In this document: positions 1 through 7,644 of the stretch, one piece after another | Numbering within the stretch: the first letter of the stretch is position 1 | How the letters are laid out: every line of letters begins with the position of its first letter | Source: a virus | Length of the DNA: 32,119 nt | Reading direction: 5' to 3' (one strand) | Virus record (IMG/VR): IMGVR_UViG_3300035199_000201 | Location: 1-32,119 of that record | The notes under the pieces: generated by a model | The model's database searches: none | Seen by the model: the letters and a program-made list of their open reading frames with translations, nothing else | What the model was told of the DNA's origin: nothing | Position numbers and translations under genes: made by a program

Positions 1-1
1 A

Positions 2-103
2 TTTGAGAATTACAAACCTTATGGTTCACTAAGAGCATGGGCTGAAGATTCATTCTTAGATGTATTTATTGCAACAGCTTGTGCATGGTGGATGGTGTTA
101 TGA
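2..103 (+). CDS. C-terminal fragment of an unknown protein
   Basis: An open frame enters from the left edge and stops at TGA 101-103, giving 33 visible residues. The visible part ends in a hydrophobic stretch (FLDVFIATACAWWMVL), which could be a membrane segment or a buried C-terminus. The stop overlaps the next start as ATGA, so it is probably co-translated with the gene at 100. No family is recognised, and the start lies outside the window. Confidence 0.5.
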   Translation, partial: FENYKPYGSLRAWAEDSFLDVFIATACAWWMVL

Positions 104-396
104 TTGTTCGCCGATGCGCCCAAGATCACGATGTTGTGCTACACTTGAACAACAAGCCAGAAATGACCAAGACCATTAAACTGGCTAACGGTTCAATGAG
201 TTCACTCACATACCCATCTGCTGCAAAAGATTATTTCTTATGGGTTGATGGCGAGATCACTAAGCGTAGTGATTCATTCCAGACTTGTGAAGAAGAATTT
301 GTCAAAGAGTGCGCTAAAAAACACTCTGATGGTCATGGGCGTATCGACATTGTGAAACATAAATTAGTAAATAATAAGGTAGCGATGCGTGAATGA
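100..396 (+). CDS. hypothetical protein (98 aa)
   Basis: I chose ATG 100 because it forms an ATGA overlap with the upstream gene and its own stop forms an ATGA overlap with the next gene; a TTG 21 bases upstream is also in frame. The product is hydrophilic, with no membrane segment. It carries a beta-rich looking N-terminal half, an aromatic patch (YFLWVDG, residues about 46-52) and three cysteines. It lies between a membrane-like fragment and a set of small membrane proteins, so it may belong to the same late or lysis operon. No family is recognised. Confidence 0.6.
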   Translation: MIVRRCAQDHDVVLHLNNKPEMTKTIKLANGSMSSLTYPSAAKDYFLWVDGEITKRSDSFQTCEEEFVKECAKKHSDGHGRIDIVKHKLVNNKVAMRE

Positions 397-578
397 ACAA
401 AATGGAAAAGCAGATTCTCTCCGGCTACATAGCATTCTTACTCACACTGTTAGCAATTATGAATTATGCCCAGTGCGCTAAAAGACCCGTCAGCGCTGGA
501 GATAACTCTCTCAGTAAAGTTACTGGTGCAGCTAGTGTTCTTCGTGTTCACGATCACCGGGGCTTGGTATGCGCTTAA
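393..578 (+). CDS. small membrane protein, possible lysis accessory (61 aa)
   Basis: Its ATG overlaps the previous stop as ATGA. Residues about 9-25 form one strongly hydrophobic segment (GYIAFLLTLLAIM) followed by a cysteine and a short polar tail, resembling a signal anchor. The residues before the cysteine (YAQ-C) do not match a standard lipobox, so a lipoprotein is not supported. The last third overlaps the gene starting at 466 in another frame by 113 bases. Overlapping small membrane genes beside a holin and endolysin recall phage spanin pairs, but nothing here proves that role. Confidence 0.45.
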   Translation: MNKMEKQILSGYIAFLLTLLAIMNYAQCAKRPVSAGDNSLSKVTGAASVLRVHDHRGLVCA

Positions 579-747
579 TGGAAAGATTGACACCAACGCT
601 AATGACATTCGCCAGATTGAAAAGTCGCTCGTTGAGTACGATAAGATGATGGAAGATCGAGTGTCCAGACTTGAAGGCTATAAAGAGCAAGAATTAGAAG
701 CAGTTAATAAATCACTACTCAGCAAAGTGTTGGGTGGCGGTGAATAA
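466..747 (+). CDS. single-pass membrane protein with coiled coil (93 aa)
   Basis: Residues about 15-38 form a transmembrane helix (LLVQLVFFVFTITGAWYAL). They are followed by a charged, probably helical or coiled-coil region rich in Glu, Lys and Asp up to the C-terminus (GGGE). The gene starts inside the previous small gene in another frame. The layout (N-terminal anchor plus periplasmic or cytoplasmic coiled coil) is seen in i-spanins and in small holin-like proteins. Its neighbours at 780 and 1474 look like a holin and an endolysin, which supports a lysis-cassette role. The exact function is inferred. Confidence 0.6.
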   Translation: MPSALKDPSALEITLSVKLLVQLVFFVFTITGAWYALNGKIDTNANDIRQIEKSLVEYDKMMEDRVSRLEGYKEQELEAVNKSLLSKVLGGGE

Positions 748-779
748 TGTGCGAAATATACTACATTTTGGAGTAAATA

Positions 780-1097
780 ATGGATTGGGTGGCTATTTAC
801 CAAGAGGGTGGCATGGTTCTCGTGGTCGGAATAATGTTCGTCTATTTAGTGGTATCCATGTCAAAGAAGTCGGAATCTCAACAAGAAACATTAGAAAATC
901 TCAAAGTTGAAAACAAAGGTCAGAGCGAAACTCTCGAAAACATGGAAGGCATGATCATCAAATTAATCGGCAGATGGAACGTATCCGATGACAAGCTGGA
1001 TCGGAAATTTGATGCTATGACCAAAGAAATCAATGACTTGGATAATCAAGTATCAGAACTTAAAGGCTCTATGAGCCGAATCAACGGAAGACACTAA
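780..1097 (+). CDS. holin-like protein, BhlA/UviB-type architecture (105 aa)
   Basis: The N-terminus is short (MDWVAIYQEGG) and runs directly into one transmembrane helix (residues about 11-27). A long charged coiled-coil region follows with heptad-like Leu, Ile and Met spacing (ETLENLKVENKG and onward). This is the usual plan of BhlA/UviB-type phage holins, which are about 70-110 residues long. A holin permeabilises the inner membrane at the end of infection, letting the endolysin reach the peptidoglycan. The endolysin-like gene lies about 380 bases downstream. The assignment rests on architecture and context only. Confidence 0.5.
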   Translation: MDWVAIYQEGGMVLVVGIMFVYLVVSMSKKSESQQETLENLKVENKGQSETLENMEGMIIKLIGRWNVSDDKLDRKFDAMTKEINDLDNQVSELKGSMSRINGRH

Positions 1098-1098
1098 T

Positions 1099-1245
1099 AT
1101 GGATAGTTTAAAAGTGACAGGAATAAGTACAAGTTTAGGCTTAGTCTATTGGACAGACTTAATCTCAGGTGTATTGATGTGCGTAATGTTCGCGGTGCAG
1201 ATTTATTATTTATATTTAAAAACCAAAAAGATAAAGGAAAGTTAA
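1099..1245 (+). CDS. small membrane protein (48 aa)
   Basis: A 48-codon frame begins one base after the holin-like gene's stop. The product has one hydrophobic helix at residues about 22-40 (ISGVLMCVMFAVQIYYLYL) and a strongly basic tail (KTKKIKES), so the tail is predicted to face the cytoplasm. It ends one base before the next ATG, with AGGAAAG immediately upstream of that start. It may be a second holin or an antiholin, since phages often carry paired small membrane proteins here. No family is recognised. Confidence 0.55.
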   Translation: MDSLKVTGISTSLGLVYWTDLISGVLMCVMFAVQIYYLYLKTKKIKES

Positions 1246-1246
1246 A

Positions 1247-1474
1247 ATGGACTTTAAAGCAATGCTCATGGAAATGGCTGAAGATCAAGCCGAAAAGATG
1301 CAAGAAGAAGCTATGAATCACATTGACTCAGATGAGTTTAGTGTGATGCTGGCCACCAAGATCAATGAAAGAGTGAATCTGCCATGGATCAATGAAGACA
1401 AAGAACAAGAGTTATTCGAGAAAGTGACTGATGTAGTCTGCGATATGCTGGTTGGGTTTTTCCAGAAGAAATAA
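1247..1474 (+). CDS. small acidic hypothetical protein (75 aa)
   Basis: The start has a good AGGAAAG ribosome-binding sequence 6-12 bases upstream. The product is acidic and methionine-rich at the N-terminus (MDFKAMLMEMAEDQAEKMQEE) and is probably all-helical, with a hydrophobic last helix (residues about 58-72). Its stop overlaps the next start as TAATG, so translation of the endolysin-like gene is likely coupled to it. No family is recognised. Confidence 0.65.
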   Translation: MDFKAMLMEMAEDQAEKMQEEAMNHIDSDEFSVMLATKINERVNLPWINEDKEQELFEKVTDVVCDMLVGFFQKK

Positions 1475-1962
1475 TGCTTGATAAGAAGCAAATGCGTAGC
1501 ATCATCAATGATGTGCTACAGAAGCTGGGTGAAGATTATTGCTCGCCAGAAGCACAGGATCTAGTGTACAACACTGGTCTGGTAGAATCTAAGTATATCT
1601 ACTTGATGCAAAAGGGCGGTAATAATATTGCCCGTGGTGTATTTCAATGTGAACCATTCACAGCGATTGACATTATTAATAACTATCTGAAGTATCGCGA
1701 GAATTTGATGAAAAAGGTTGCGGAAGTATGTATGCTCGATTGGAGTTATTTCACTGCACCTAACGAAGATGATTGGCGCTATATCTTAACCACCAACATA
1801 GCTGCACAGATCGTATTCTGTCGCATTCACTGGCGGCGGGTCCCGAAGGCGCTCCCACGCACATTGGAGCAACAGGCTCGACAATGGAAAAAGCACTACA
1901 ACACTGCCAAAGGCGCTGGCACACCAGAGAAATTCATGGAGATAGTATCCAAGTATGGATGA
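1474..1962 (+). CDS. endolysin-like peptidoglycan hydrolase (162 aa)
   Basis: The protein has the pattern of small phage lysozyme or transglycosylase-like proteins. An N-terminal helical region is followed by T-G-L-V-E-S-K-Y (residues 34-41), where Glu38 is the likely catalytic acid. Then come a Gln at 46, Gly-rich NNIARGVFQCEPFT (about residues 50-63) and a D-I-I-N-N-Y-L segment. The motif order ES...Q...G.FQ.EP.T.DI..NYL is typical of a family often annotated as phage muramidase. It follows holin-like genes, supporting a lysis role. It has no signal peptide, so export would depend on the holin. I infer activity from motif and context. Confidence 0.55.
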   Translation: MLDKKQMRSIINDVLQKLGEDYCSPEAQDLVYNTGLVESKYIYLMQKGGNNIARGVFQCEPFTAIDIINNYLKYRENLMKKVAEVCMLDWSYFTAPNEDDWRYILTTNIAAQIVFCRIHWRRVPKALPRTLEQQARQWKKHYNTAKGAGTPEKFMEIVSKYG

Positions 1963-2143
1963 CGCACAAAAGATTGAAAATCTCATTGAAGTGATGCAGC
2001 AACTGAAAGAGTTGGAAAAGGGGTTGCAAAACGTACATAAACCAGACGTAGTTATCATCGGACTCATACTGGCGCTGATCCACGGTACTAAGATCCCCGA
2101 TGTCACCATTTTAACAACTAGTAGAGACATGGCATACGCATGA
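1955..2143 (+). CDS. small protein with hydrophobic segment (62 aa)
   Basis: It overlaps the end of the endolysin-like gene by 8 bases and the start of the next gene as ATGA, so it sits inside a translationally coupled operon. The first half is a charged helix (IENLIEVMQQLKELEKGL) and the middle is hydrophobic (VVIIGLILALIHG, residues about 32-44). It could be a membrane-associated lysis accessory or a small structural subunit. No family is recognised. Confidence 0.55.
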   Translation: MDDAQKIENLIEVMQQLKELEKGLQNVHKPDVVIIGLILALIHGTKIPDVTILTTSRDMAYA

Positions 2144-3129
2144 GTTCATTAGCTGAAAGTTATTGTAATATAACCACGGATCTGCAAGCAATCGCGGACG
2201 TTGCAGTATTTGATCGTAAACGAGTACTGCCAAACAACTGGGTTGCGTCAGGCACTACTTCGTTATATTATCTTCATAACGCTGGTTTTTGCTCCGCAAT
2301 TTTCATGGATGGCGCTGAACAAACACCAGTTTCAGACACTCCCAACGCTATGGGGGAATGGGAGTACCAAAGCGCATCTGACCGTTTGGACTTATTCATT
2401 GGTGGATCAAGTGTAGCAGATATGAACTCCCGTAATTTTGAAGAAAGCGAAGATTGGGCCACATTAAAACAGAAAGCAGTTGATGAGAGCGCAGACGAAA
2501 TGCGCAGTTATTTAAATCGCCCTGTCTACCCTATTAAGAATTCTACATACCAAGGCGCAGCTGAACGCAATTATGATTTCATCCTAGTGCGCATCAATGC
2601 CATACTCGCAGTGAGTAATCTGGCCTTACGCACAAACCCGGAGCGCGCAGCGGAGATCCGCGCACTGGCTATCAATGATGAAACAGGACAAGGTTTATTA
2701 GATAAGTTGCGGAGACATGAATATGCGCTCTGGAACGAAACCACTACAAAGAGCGAAAATGGAATTGTTCAGATTGTTACTCAAAATGCAAGTTCCACTG
2801 GTGGTATAACTGACTTAAAAATGCGAGGACCGGTTACCACTGATTATGATGAAGTGCGCGTGGTTATCTCTACTGCCGGCACGGTTGCAGCATCCTACGG
2901 CTCCACCCCCACTGCGAAGTTTGATGCATACGCAAAAAACGCAGATGGATTAAAACAAAATAAACTTATATCTGGAGAAATCATAACTGGTGCATACCAG
3001 ACATTTCTCTATAACTCGCAAATCATTTTTGGACTCGGAGTGTATACGCTTAATGATGAATTCAGTGTCACATTCCGATCCAGTGAAGTAGCCATAGGCA
3101 GTATACGCAGTGGGCAGCTCTATCGCTAA
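2140..3129 (+). CDS. putative neck or head-tail connector protein (329 aa)
   Basis: This is a soluble 329-residue protein. The N-terminal part (residues about 1-75) resembles adaptor-like proteins (ITTDLQAIADV...). A helical middle and a beta-rich C-terminal part (about 205-329) follow. It lies immediately upstream of a tail-terminator-like gene and the tail tube gene, where head-completion and connector proteins are usually encoded. It overlaps both neighbours (ATGA upstream, TAATG downstream), indicating one structural operon. The assignment comes from position rather than a recognised motif. Confidence 0.45.
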   Translation: MSSLAESYCNITTDLQAIADVAVFDRKRVLPNNWVASGTTSLYYLHNAGFCSAIFMDGAEQTPVSDTPNAMGEWEYQSASDRLDLFIGGSSVADMNSRNFEESEDWATLKQKAVDESADEMRSYLNRPVYPIKNSTYQGAAERNYDFILVRINAILAVSNLALRTNPERAAEIRALAINDETGQGLLDKLRRHEYALWNETTTKSENGIVQIVTQNASSTGGITDLKMRGPVTTDYDEVRVVISTAGTVAASYGSTPTAKFDAYAKNADGLKQNKLISGEIITGAYQTFLYNSQIIFGLGVYTLNDEFSVTFRSSEVAIGSIRSGQLYR

Positions 3130-3563
3130 TGGCCATCACTTTCACCAACAATTTAAAGACGAATGTTTTAGATCCGTTGCAAGCGCTGCTTGTGGCAGAA
3201 TTTGCGCAGCCAGTGTACTTCGACCGGGAGTTTATAGAGCGTGGCACTAACTGGTTTAATTTGCGCGTTGTTAGTGATGCGCTTGAAGAAGACATGGCCA
3301 GTGGCCATACTCGCATCTACACTGTAGTGATTCAGTATTACAGGATGGTGGCTGGTGAATTTAAAAAAGATACTCACATTGACGCAGTCAGCGCAGTGAC
3401 TGAGCGACTCAAAAGATTAATTCGTAATAATAGTTCGCATGAGCAATATTTCTTTAATGGTAAACTGGAATCAATTAATTATGAATCGGAGAATGCAGAC
3501 TTGTCACCCGATACACTATTAGTAGAAGCATTGTTCTCTGCCAACGTATTTGAGGTTGTTTGA
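3129..3563 (+). CDS. putative tail terminator protein (144 aa)
   Basis: The length and position, just before a small protein and the tail tube gene, match phage tail terminator or tail completion proteins of the lambda gpU and HK97 gp10 kind. The sequence has an N-terminal helix (LKTNVLDPLQALLVAEF), then alternating beta strands (WFNLRVVSD, TRIYTVVIQYYRM) and a helix with a basic patch (AVTERLKRLIRNN). Such proteins cap the tail tube and fix its length. The start overlaps the previous stop as TAATG. The call is by size, predicted fold and context. Confidence 0.5.
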   Translation: MAITFTNNLKTNVLDPLQALLVAEFAQPVYFDREFIERGTNWFNLRVVSDALEEDMASGHTRIYTVVIQYYRMVAGEFKKDTHIDAVSAVTERLKRLIRNNSSHEQYFFNGKLESINYESENADLSPDTLLVEALFSANVFEVV

Positions 3564-3733
3564 TGAAAGTAAAGAAAAAAGATAAATGTAGCGTAATTCC
3601 AAAGTTTAATTCACACTCTGGTTTCTCGCGGGAACAATGGAACAAATTAAATGAAGGCAAGACTGTGGAAGTAGACGCAATGCCAGAAGTTGCTAAACAG
3701 TTTGTCGATGAAGTCAAAACCAAGGGTAAATAA
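3563..3733 (+). CDS. small basic structural-operon protein (56 aa)
   Basis: A 56-codon frame is coupled to the tail-terminator-like gene by a TGATG overlap, and its stop lies two bases before the tail tube ATG. It has a lysine-rich start (MKVKKKDK), an SREQW motif in the middle and a KTKGK end. Small proteins of this kind occur between the tail completion and tail tube genes in many siphoviruses, but no function is known to me. Operon position and clean spacing support it as a real gene. Confidence 0.6.
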   Translation: MKVKKKDKCSVIPKFNSHSGFSREQWNKLNEGKTVEVDAMPEVAKQFVDEVKTKGK

Positions 3734-3735
3734 TT

Positions 3736-4749
3736 ATGGCAAATAATAACGCAGCACACCAACCTAATGATTTTGGTATTGGTGTCATACACGATACGGC
3801 TACCGGCACACCAGTAGACAATACAACGCAGCTTTTTACTGATAGTGTTAGTCTGCCATCATTTGCGCCAGTTCAAGATTTATCCGCAAAATCGGGTAAG
3901 TTTGTTGCGGATTTTGCTGAGATATATTCATCATCTAAAGATACGCCAATAGAAATCACAGCAACGGGACTCTTAAACGATACTGCGATGACATTTTTAG
4001 AAGGCATATTACATACTGCCGCGTCAGGTGGTAATATATCAGTATCCGACTCATATACTGCGCCAAACCTTTACCACGGCGCAACTACAGCAGCTGCAAC
4101 GAGAACCTATACTGTAAAAGTGATAAGTCCGACCTTAACAGATAATGCTGGTAGTCCAACCACAAGCGATGGCTGCATAGAACTTACGGGCTGTTCTGTT
4201 ACTGCCTTTTCAGTATTCGCTGATAGTGCAACTGATGGAGGGCGTGTCAAATACTCAGTGACTCTGAAAACTGGCTATTCTCCTACATTTTTACATGCTG
4301 CAAATACTGTAACTGCGCCAGTTGTAACAGGATTGCGCACCATACATGATTTTGTTAGCAGAACAATTGCTGGCGTAGCAACGCCAGTAATGCAAAGCTT
4401 TAATTTGAGCATCGAAAACCCAGCTGATTATGTAGGCTGGGACCCAACTAATAATAGACCTTATTCGATAAGTCGCAGTGTTCCAGAAGGGCCGATAGTG
4501 ACTTTATCTAGTGCGGTTAAACTTGACCTTGATACTAAAGGTATACTTGGAAATTTTATGAATGCTTCCGCTCAAACAAGTCTCACCAATACAATCGCAA
4601 ATCACGCCACATATGGTAGCGCTACTGAATTTGGTTTCACTTGCGATAAAGCCATCATTACCGGAATGAGTTTAAACGAACAGGCAGCAATGATGTTTTC
4701 TGTTGATCAAAAACTTTTGTTCGGTACATTTCAAGTTAGAAACACCTAA
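3736..4749 (+). CDS. major tail tube protein (337 aa)
   Basis: The protein is rich in Thr, Ser, Ala and beta-prone segments, with an acidic-neutral N-terminus (MANNNAAHQPNDFGIG) and repeated TVT/TAT strands. This composition is typical of siphovirus tail tube proteins. It is directly followed by a tail assembly chaperone pair with a frameshift signal and then the tape measure gene, which is the conserved order tube - chaperones - tape measure. It would polymerise as hexamer rings around the tape measure. At 337 residues it is larger than a minimal tube protein, so an extra surface domain is possible. Confidence 0.75.
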   Translation: MANNNAAHQPNDFGIGVIHDTATGTPVDNTTQLFTDSVSLPSFAPVQDLSAKSGKFVADFAEIYSSSKDTPIEITATGLLNDTAMTFLEGILHTAASGGNISVSDSYTAPNLYHGATTAAATRTYTVKVISPTLTDNAGSPTTSDGCIELTGCSVTAFSVFADSATDGGRVKYSVTLKTGYSPTFLHAANTVTAPVVTGLRTIHDFVSRTIAGVATPVMQSFNLSIENPADYVGWDPTNNRPYSISRSVPEGPIVTLSSAVKLDLDTKGILGNFMNASAQTSLTNTIANHATYGSATEFGFTCDKAIITGMSLNEQAAMMFSVDQKLLFGTFQVRNT

Positions 4750-5016
4750 ATGACAATCAAAACCGATCACGGCTCATTCGAGATCCGTGATATCACCTTC
4801 GCGCAGCGGCGAGATCTGCATCGCGTTGAAATTCGTGTCGCTCAAGGTAGCGACGAAATCAATCCAGAATCATTTTACGAGCTTTTAGAGTTCGTAAGAG
4901 AAATGGCTTTCGGAGATGAAGAGAAAGTCTTTGAGAAACTGGATGATAATGAAATTGACGCAGTGCTACTTGCAGCGTATAACAAGTATCGCGAAGGTGT
5001 CTCTAAAAAAAAGTAA
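4750..5016 (+). CDS. tail assembly chaperone, short (G-like) form (88 aa)
   Basis: This acidic, helical protein sits between the tail tube and tape measure genes, in the position of lambda gpG. Its end is GTC TCT AAA AAA AAG TAA, so the last codons form the slippery heptamer A AAA AAG at 5007-5013. Most ribosomes would stop at 5016. A fraction slipping back one base enters the next frame and makes a longer GT-like protein. These chaperones coat the tape measure and recruit tube subunits, and are absent from the finished virion. Start and stop abut the flanking genes. Confidence 0.8.
   Translation: MTIKTDHGSFEIRDITFAQRRDLHRVEIRVAQGSDEINPESFYELLEFVREMAFGDEEKVFEKLDDNEIDAVLLAAYNKYREGVSKKK
5007..5013 (+). 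promoter_or_regulatory. -1 programmed ribosomal frameshift site (A AAA AAG)
   Basis: A run of eight A followed by G (5005-5013) carries A AAA AAG in phase with the upstream chaperone gene. A -1 slip leads into GTA ATT AAG and continues through 5414 with no stop codon. The classic slippery heptamer, the conserved gene order and the open second frame together make this a strong case. Confidence 0.88.
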
Positions 5017-5414
5017 TTAAGCACCGCATCGCCGTCTGGATGTCGTTTAAAAATGCGAAACCTAACGGCCTTGAGTTTCCATATACAGCAACATCGCCCA
5101 CTACTGGCGCGCAAGTACTCTACGATGAAGATGAGTTGTGGTGTGAAATAGATCGCATACTGGCTGAAGATAATGAGAATAAATTCACTATCGGCCAGCA
5201 ATGCTATTTTAATCTCATCATCGGTTGCTGTAATCCAGCATACTTCCTTGATTCTGAAGTCATAATGAATCTGGAAGAATTTATGCTAATGAAGCGATTT
5301 AACATCCCCATGGCCAGCGATATAGATAGCGCCATATACGACAGATTAGTCACCTTTTCAGGTATAGATGATGAGTACAATGCGCTAATGAAACAGAAGA
5401 CAAAAAATGGCTAG
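5013..5414 (+). CDS. tail assembly chaperone, frameshifted T-like extension
   Basis: This segment is in the -1 frame relative to the chaperone at 4750. It can be read as an extension from 5013, giving a fusion of about 221 residues; an internal ATG at 5040 is in the same frame but has no clear ribosome-binding site. The extension is acidic with an aromatic and cysteine-containing middle (FTIGQQCYFNLIIGCC). In lambda-like phages the T domain of gpGT contacts the tail tube protein while the G part binds the tape measure. It overlaps the tape measure start by 8 bases. Confidence 0.8.
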   Translation, partial: VIKHRIAVWMSFKNAKPNGLEFPYTATSPTTGAQVLYDEDELWCEIDRILAEDNENKFTIGQQCYFNLIIGCCNPAYFLDSEVIMNLEEFMLMKRFNIPMASDIDSAIYDRLVTFSGIDDEYNALMKQKTKNG

Positions 5415-7644
5415 ATTTATAATTGATATCCAGACTCGTGGATTCACGCAGGCCAAGCGTAATCTGGCTGATGTAACCAAGCAATCCAGAAGCTATTCAC
5501 GCAGTGCAAATAATGCCGGTACAGCTACGGCTGTAATGCGCAAGGAAGTATCGCAGCTGCGCAATAATCTTTTATTATATACATTCGCAATCGGCGGTGT
5601 TATCAGCGCACTTGGAAGTTTCGTCCGGGCTTCATCAGATGCCACGGAAGAACAAGATAAATTCAATATTGTATTCGGTGATTTTGGCAAAGAAGCGCTA
5701 AAATTTGCTGGTCATATACAATCCAGTTTTGGCATAGCGAAATCAGAGATGGTTGGCCTTATGGCCAAGTTACAGGACACGTTTGTACCGCTCGGATTTA
5801 GTCGTGAGCAAGCATCAGAATTATCTATTGCTATGGCGCAATTAGCATTGGATGTTGGATCATTACAGAATAGAATGACCAGTGAAGTAGCTGCACGGTT
5901 CACCAGCGCGATTGTGGGTAACCATGAAGCGGTGCGTGAGCTGGGGATCTCTATCACCGAAGCCACGCTAAAAACCGAAGCAATGCGACTTGGTTTAGCG
6001 GAAGTAGGCGAAGAATTGACTCAGGAGCAGAAACTATTATCTAGAATGAGTTTAATATCCCGCGGTTCTGCTGATGCAGCTAATAACCTGACAATAACCC
6101 AGAAAGAATTTGCGAACCAGTTACGGGGAACGCAGGGACGTTTGAAAACTTTGCGTGAAGAGATTGGCGATATGATCATCCCATTCGCCCAAATTGGTTT
6201 AAGTATGATCAATTTCATGTCTAATACTAGGCGTGCTGGAATCCTTTTAGCCGGCCTCACTTCTGCACTTGTGCTATACACCGCCAGCGCCATTAGGGCC
6301 GCATATGCGCAGTGGGCATTAAATAGGGCCATCACAGGGAATGTGATCATTGCCGGAATCACTGCATTGGCCATGGCTATTGAACTTGCTACATCTGCAT
6401 GGCGCAACTATGGTAAAGAAGCAGAAGAAGTCGCCGATCCAGTAGCGGATTTAGATGCTTTAGTGCGCAAGTTCGCTGATGGCACTCTAGACTTAAGTGA
6501 AGGCACTAACGCAGCAGCGGACGCAGCAGCAAAGTTAAAAGAAAAACTCCAAGAAGAAGCAGAAGCATTGATGAAAAGTGAAACCGCTTATGCTGTGCGG
6601 TTAGCGACTATGTTGGAAGATACTGAGCTTGGTAAAGCGCGTGTGACTGCATACTTGGCCGAAAATAGAATGCTTTCAGCTAATGAGATAGCGACGTTAG
6701 AGCAAATCGACGCAATTCTTGCCAAGCGCGAAGCAGACAAAGAGGCTGAGAAGGCTACAAAAGAACGACTTAAAGCGGAAGAAAAAGCATTTAAAGCAGC
6801 TGCGAAGGTAGAGGAAAAACGCGTTAGTGACAATCTTGCAGCACTCAAAAAACAAGAAGCCGCAAGAGAGAAATTTCTGAAAGACCAGCAAAGCGCAATG
6901 GAAGTTATTTTTCAAGATAACTTTGATTTCCAGATCGGGCTTATAGAGACTCAAGCTGATCGATTCATTGCACTGGAAATGGATCAAGTAGCGGTCAAAG
7001 AATGGGCTGAAGGCGAGAAACTCAAGCTGGCCATGGATCGCTTTGAGCAAGAGAATGAATTGATGTCAATATTTGGTGGCGCTTACAATACATTTATTAA
7101 CTCACTCACCGATACTGCTATGAATGGCGCAGATAGATATGACAGAGTCATGGAAGCTATGCAGAGTAGTGTGATTAAGTTTTTTGCTGATCTAGTGGTT
7201 CAAGCAATTAAAAATGAAATCGCGATGCACGCAGTCAAAAAAGCAAGTGACAGTGCTGCTATTGCGCAATCAGCAGTCACTGGTACAGCTATTGCATCAA
7301 ATATGGCTACTGCTGCTGCAATGATGTCTGTTGCCACAGGCGGAACTGCTGCCATTACTGGTGGTGCAGCGCTTGCAACCACAGTCATTGGCGCACAAAC
7401 ACTTGCCCTTCCCGGTTTCGCTGAAGGTGGCGATTTCATCACTTCCGGCCCGCAGATGATTATGGTGGGAGACAACCCCGGAGGCCGTGAGCATGTCCAA
7501 GTCACGCCAATCGGATCTCCCGGCCCAGATGCGCCAAGTGGTGGTAACATAACTGTGAATATCAATGCTCCACTGATTGATGACACTGTAGTGGATTCGA
7601 TCATACCAGCCATTGAGCGCGCAAAGCGGCTTAACCTTGCATGA
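5407..7644 (+). CDS. tail tape measure protein (745 aa)
   Basis: This is a long, mostly helical protein. It has basic N-terminal coiled coils and hydrophobic segments at residues about 56-75 and 285-325 (ILLAGLTSALVLYTASA; VIIAGITALAMAIELA). A long Lys/Glu/Ala coiled coil lies at about 370-500, with Ala/Gly-rich hydrophobic stretches at about 610-670. The C-terminus contains GFAEGGDFITSGPQMIMVGDN-type sequence, frequent at the end of tape measures. At about 0.15 nm per residue the tail would be roughly 110 nm. It follows the frameshifting chaperone pair, and its stop overlaps the next start as ATGA. Confidence 0.88.
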   Translation: MARFIIDIQTRGFTQAKRNLADVTKQSRSYSRSANNAGTATAVMRKEVSQLRNNLLLYTFAIGGVISALGSFVRASSDATEEQDKFNIVFGDFGKEALKFAGHIQSSFGIAKSEMVGLMAKLQDTFVPLGFSREQASELSIAMAQLALDVGSLQNRMTSEVAARFTSAIVGNHEAVRELGISITEATLKTEAMRLGLAEVGEELTQEQKLLSRMSLISRGSADAANNLTITQKEFANQLRGTQGRLKTLREEIGDMIIPFAQIGLSMINFMSNTRRAGILLAGLTSALVLYTASAIRAAYAQWALNRAITGNVIIAGITALAMAIELATSAWRNYGKEAEEVADPVADLDALVRKFADGTLDLSEGTNAAADAAAKLKEKLQEEAEALMKSETAYAVRLATMLEDTELGKARVTAYLAENRMLSANEIATLEQIDAILAKREADKEAEKATKERLKAEEKAFKAAAKVEEKRVSDNLAALKKQEAAREKFLKDQQSAMEVIFQDNFDFQIGLIETQADRFIALEMDQVAVKEWAEGEKLKLAMDRFEQENELMSIFGGAYNTFINSLTDTAMNGADRYDRVMEAMQSSVIKFFADLVVQAIKNEIAMHAVKKASDSAAIAQSAVTGTAIASNMATAAAMMSVATGGTAAITGGAALATTVIGAQTLALPGFAEGGDFITSGPQMIMVGDNPGGREHVQVTPIGSPGPDAPSGGNITVNINAPLIDDTVVDSIIPAIERAKRLNLA

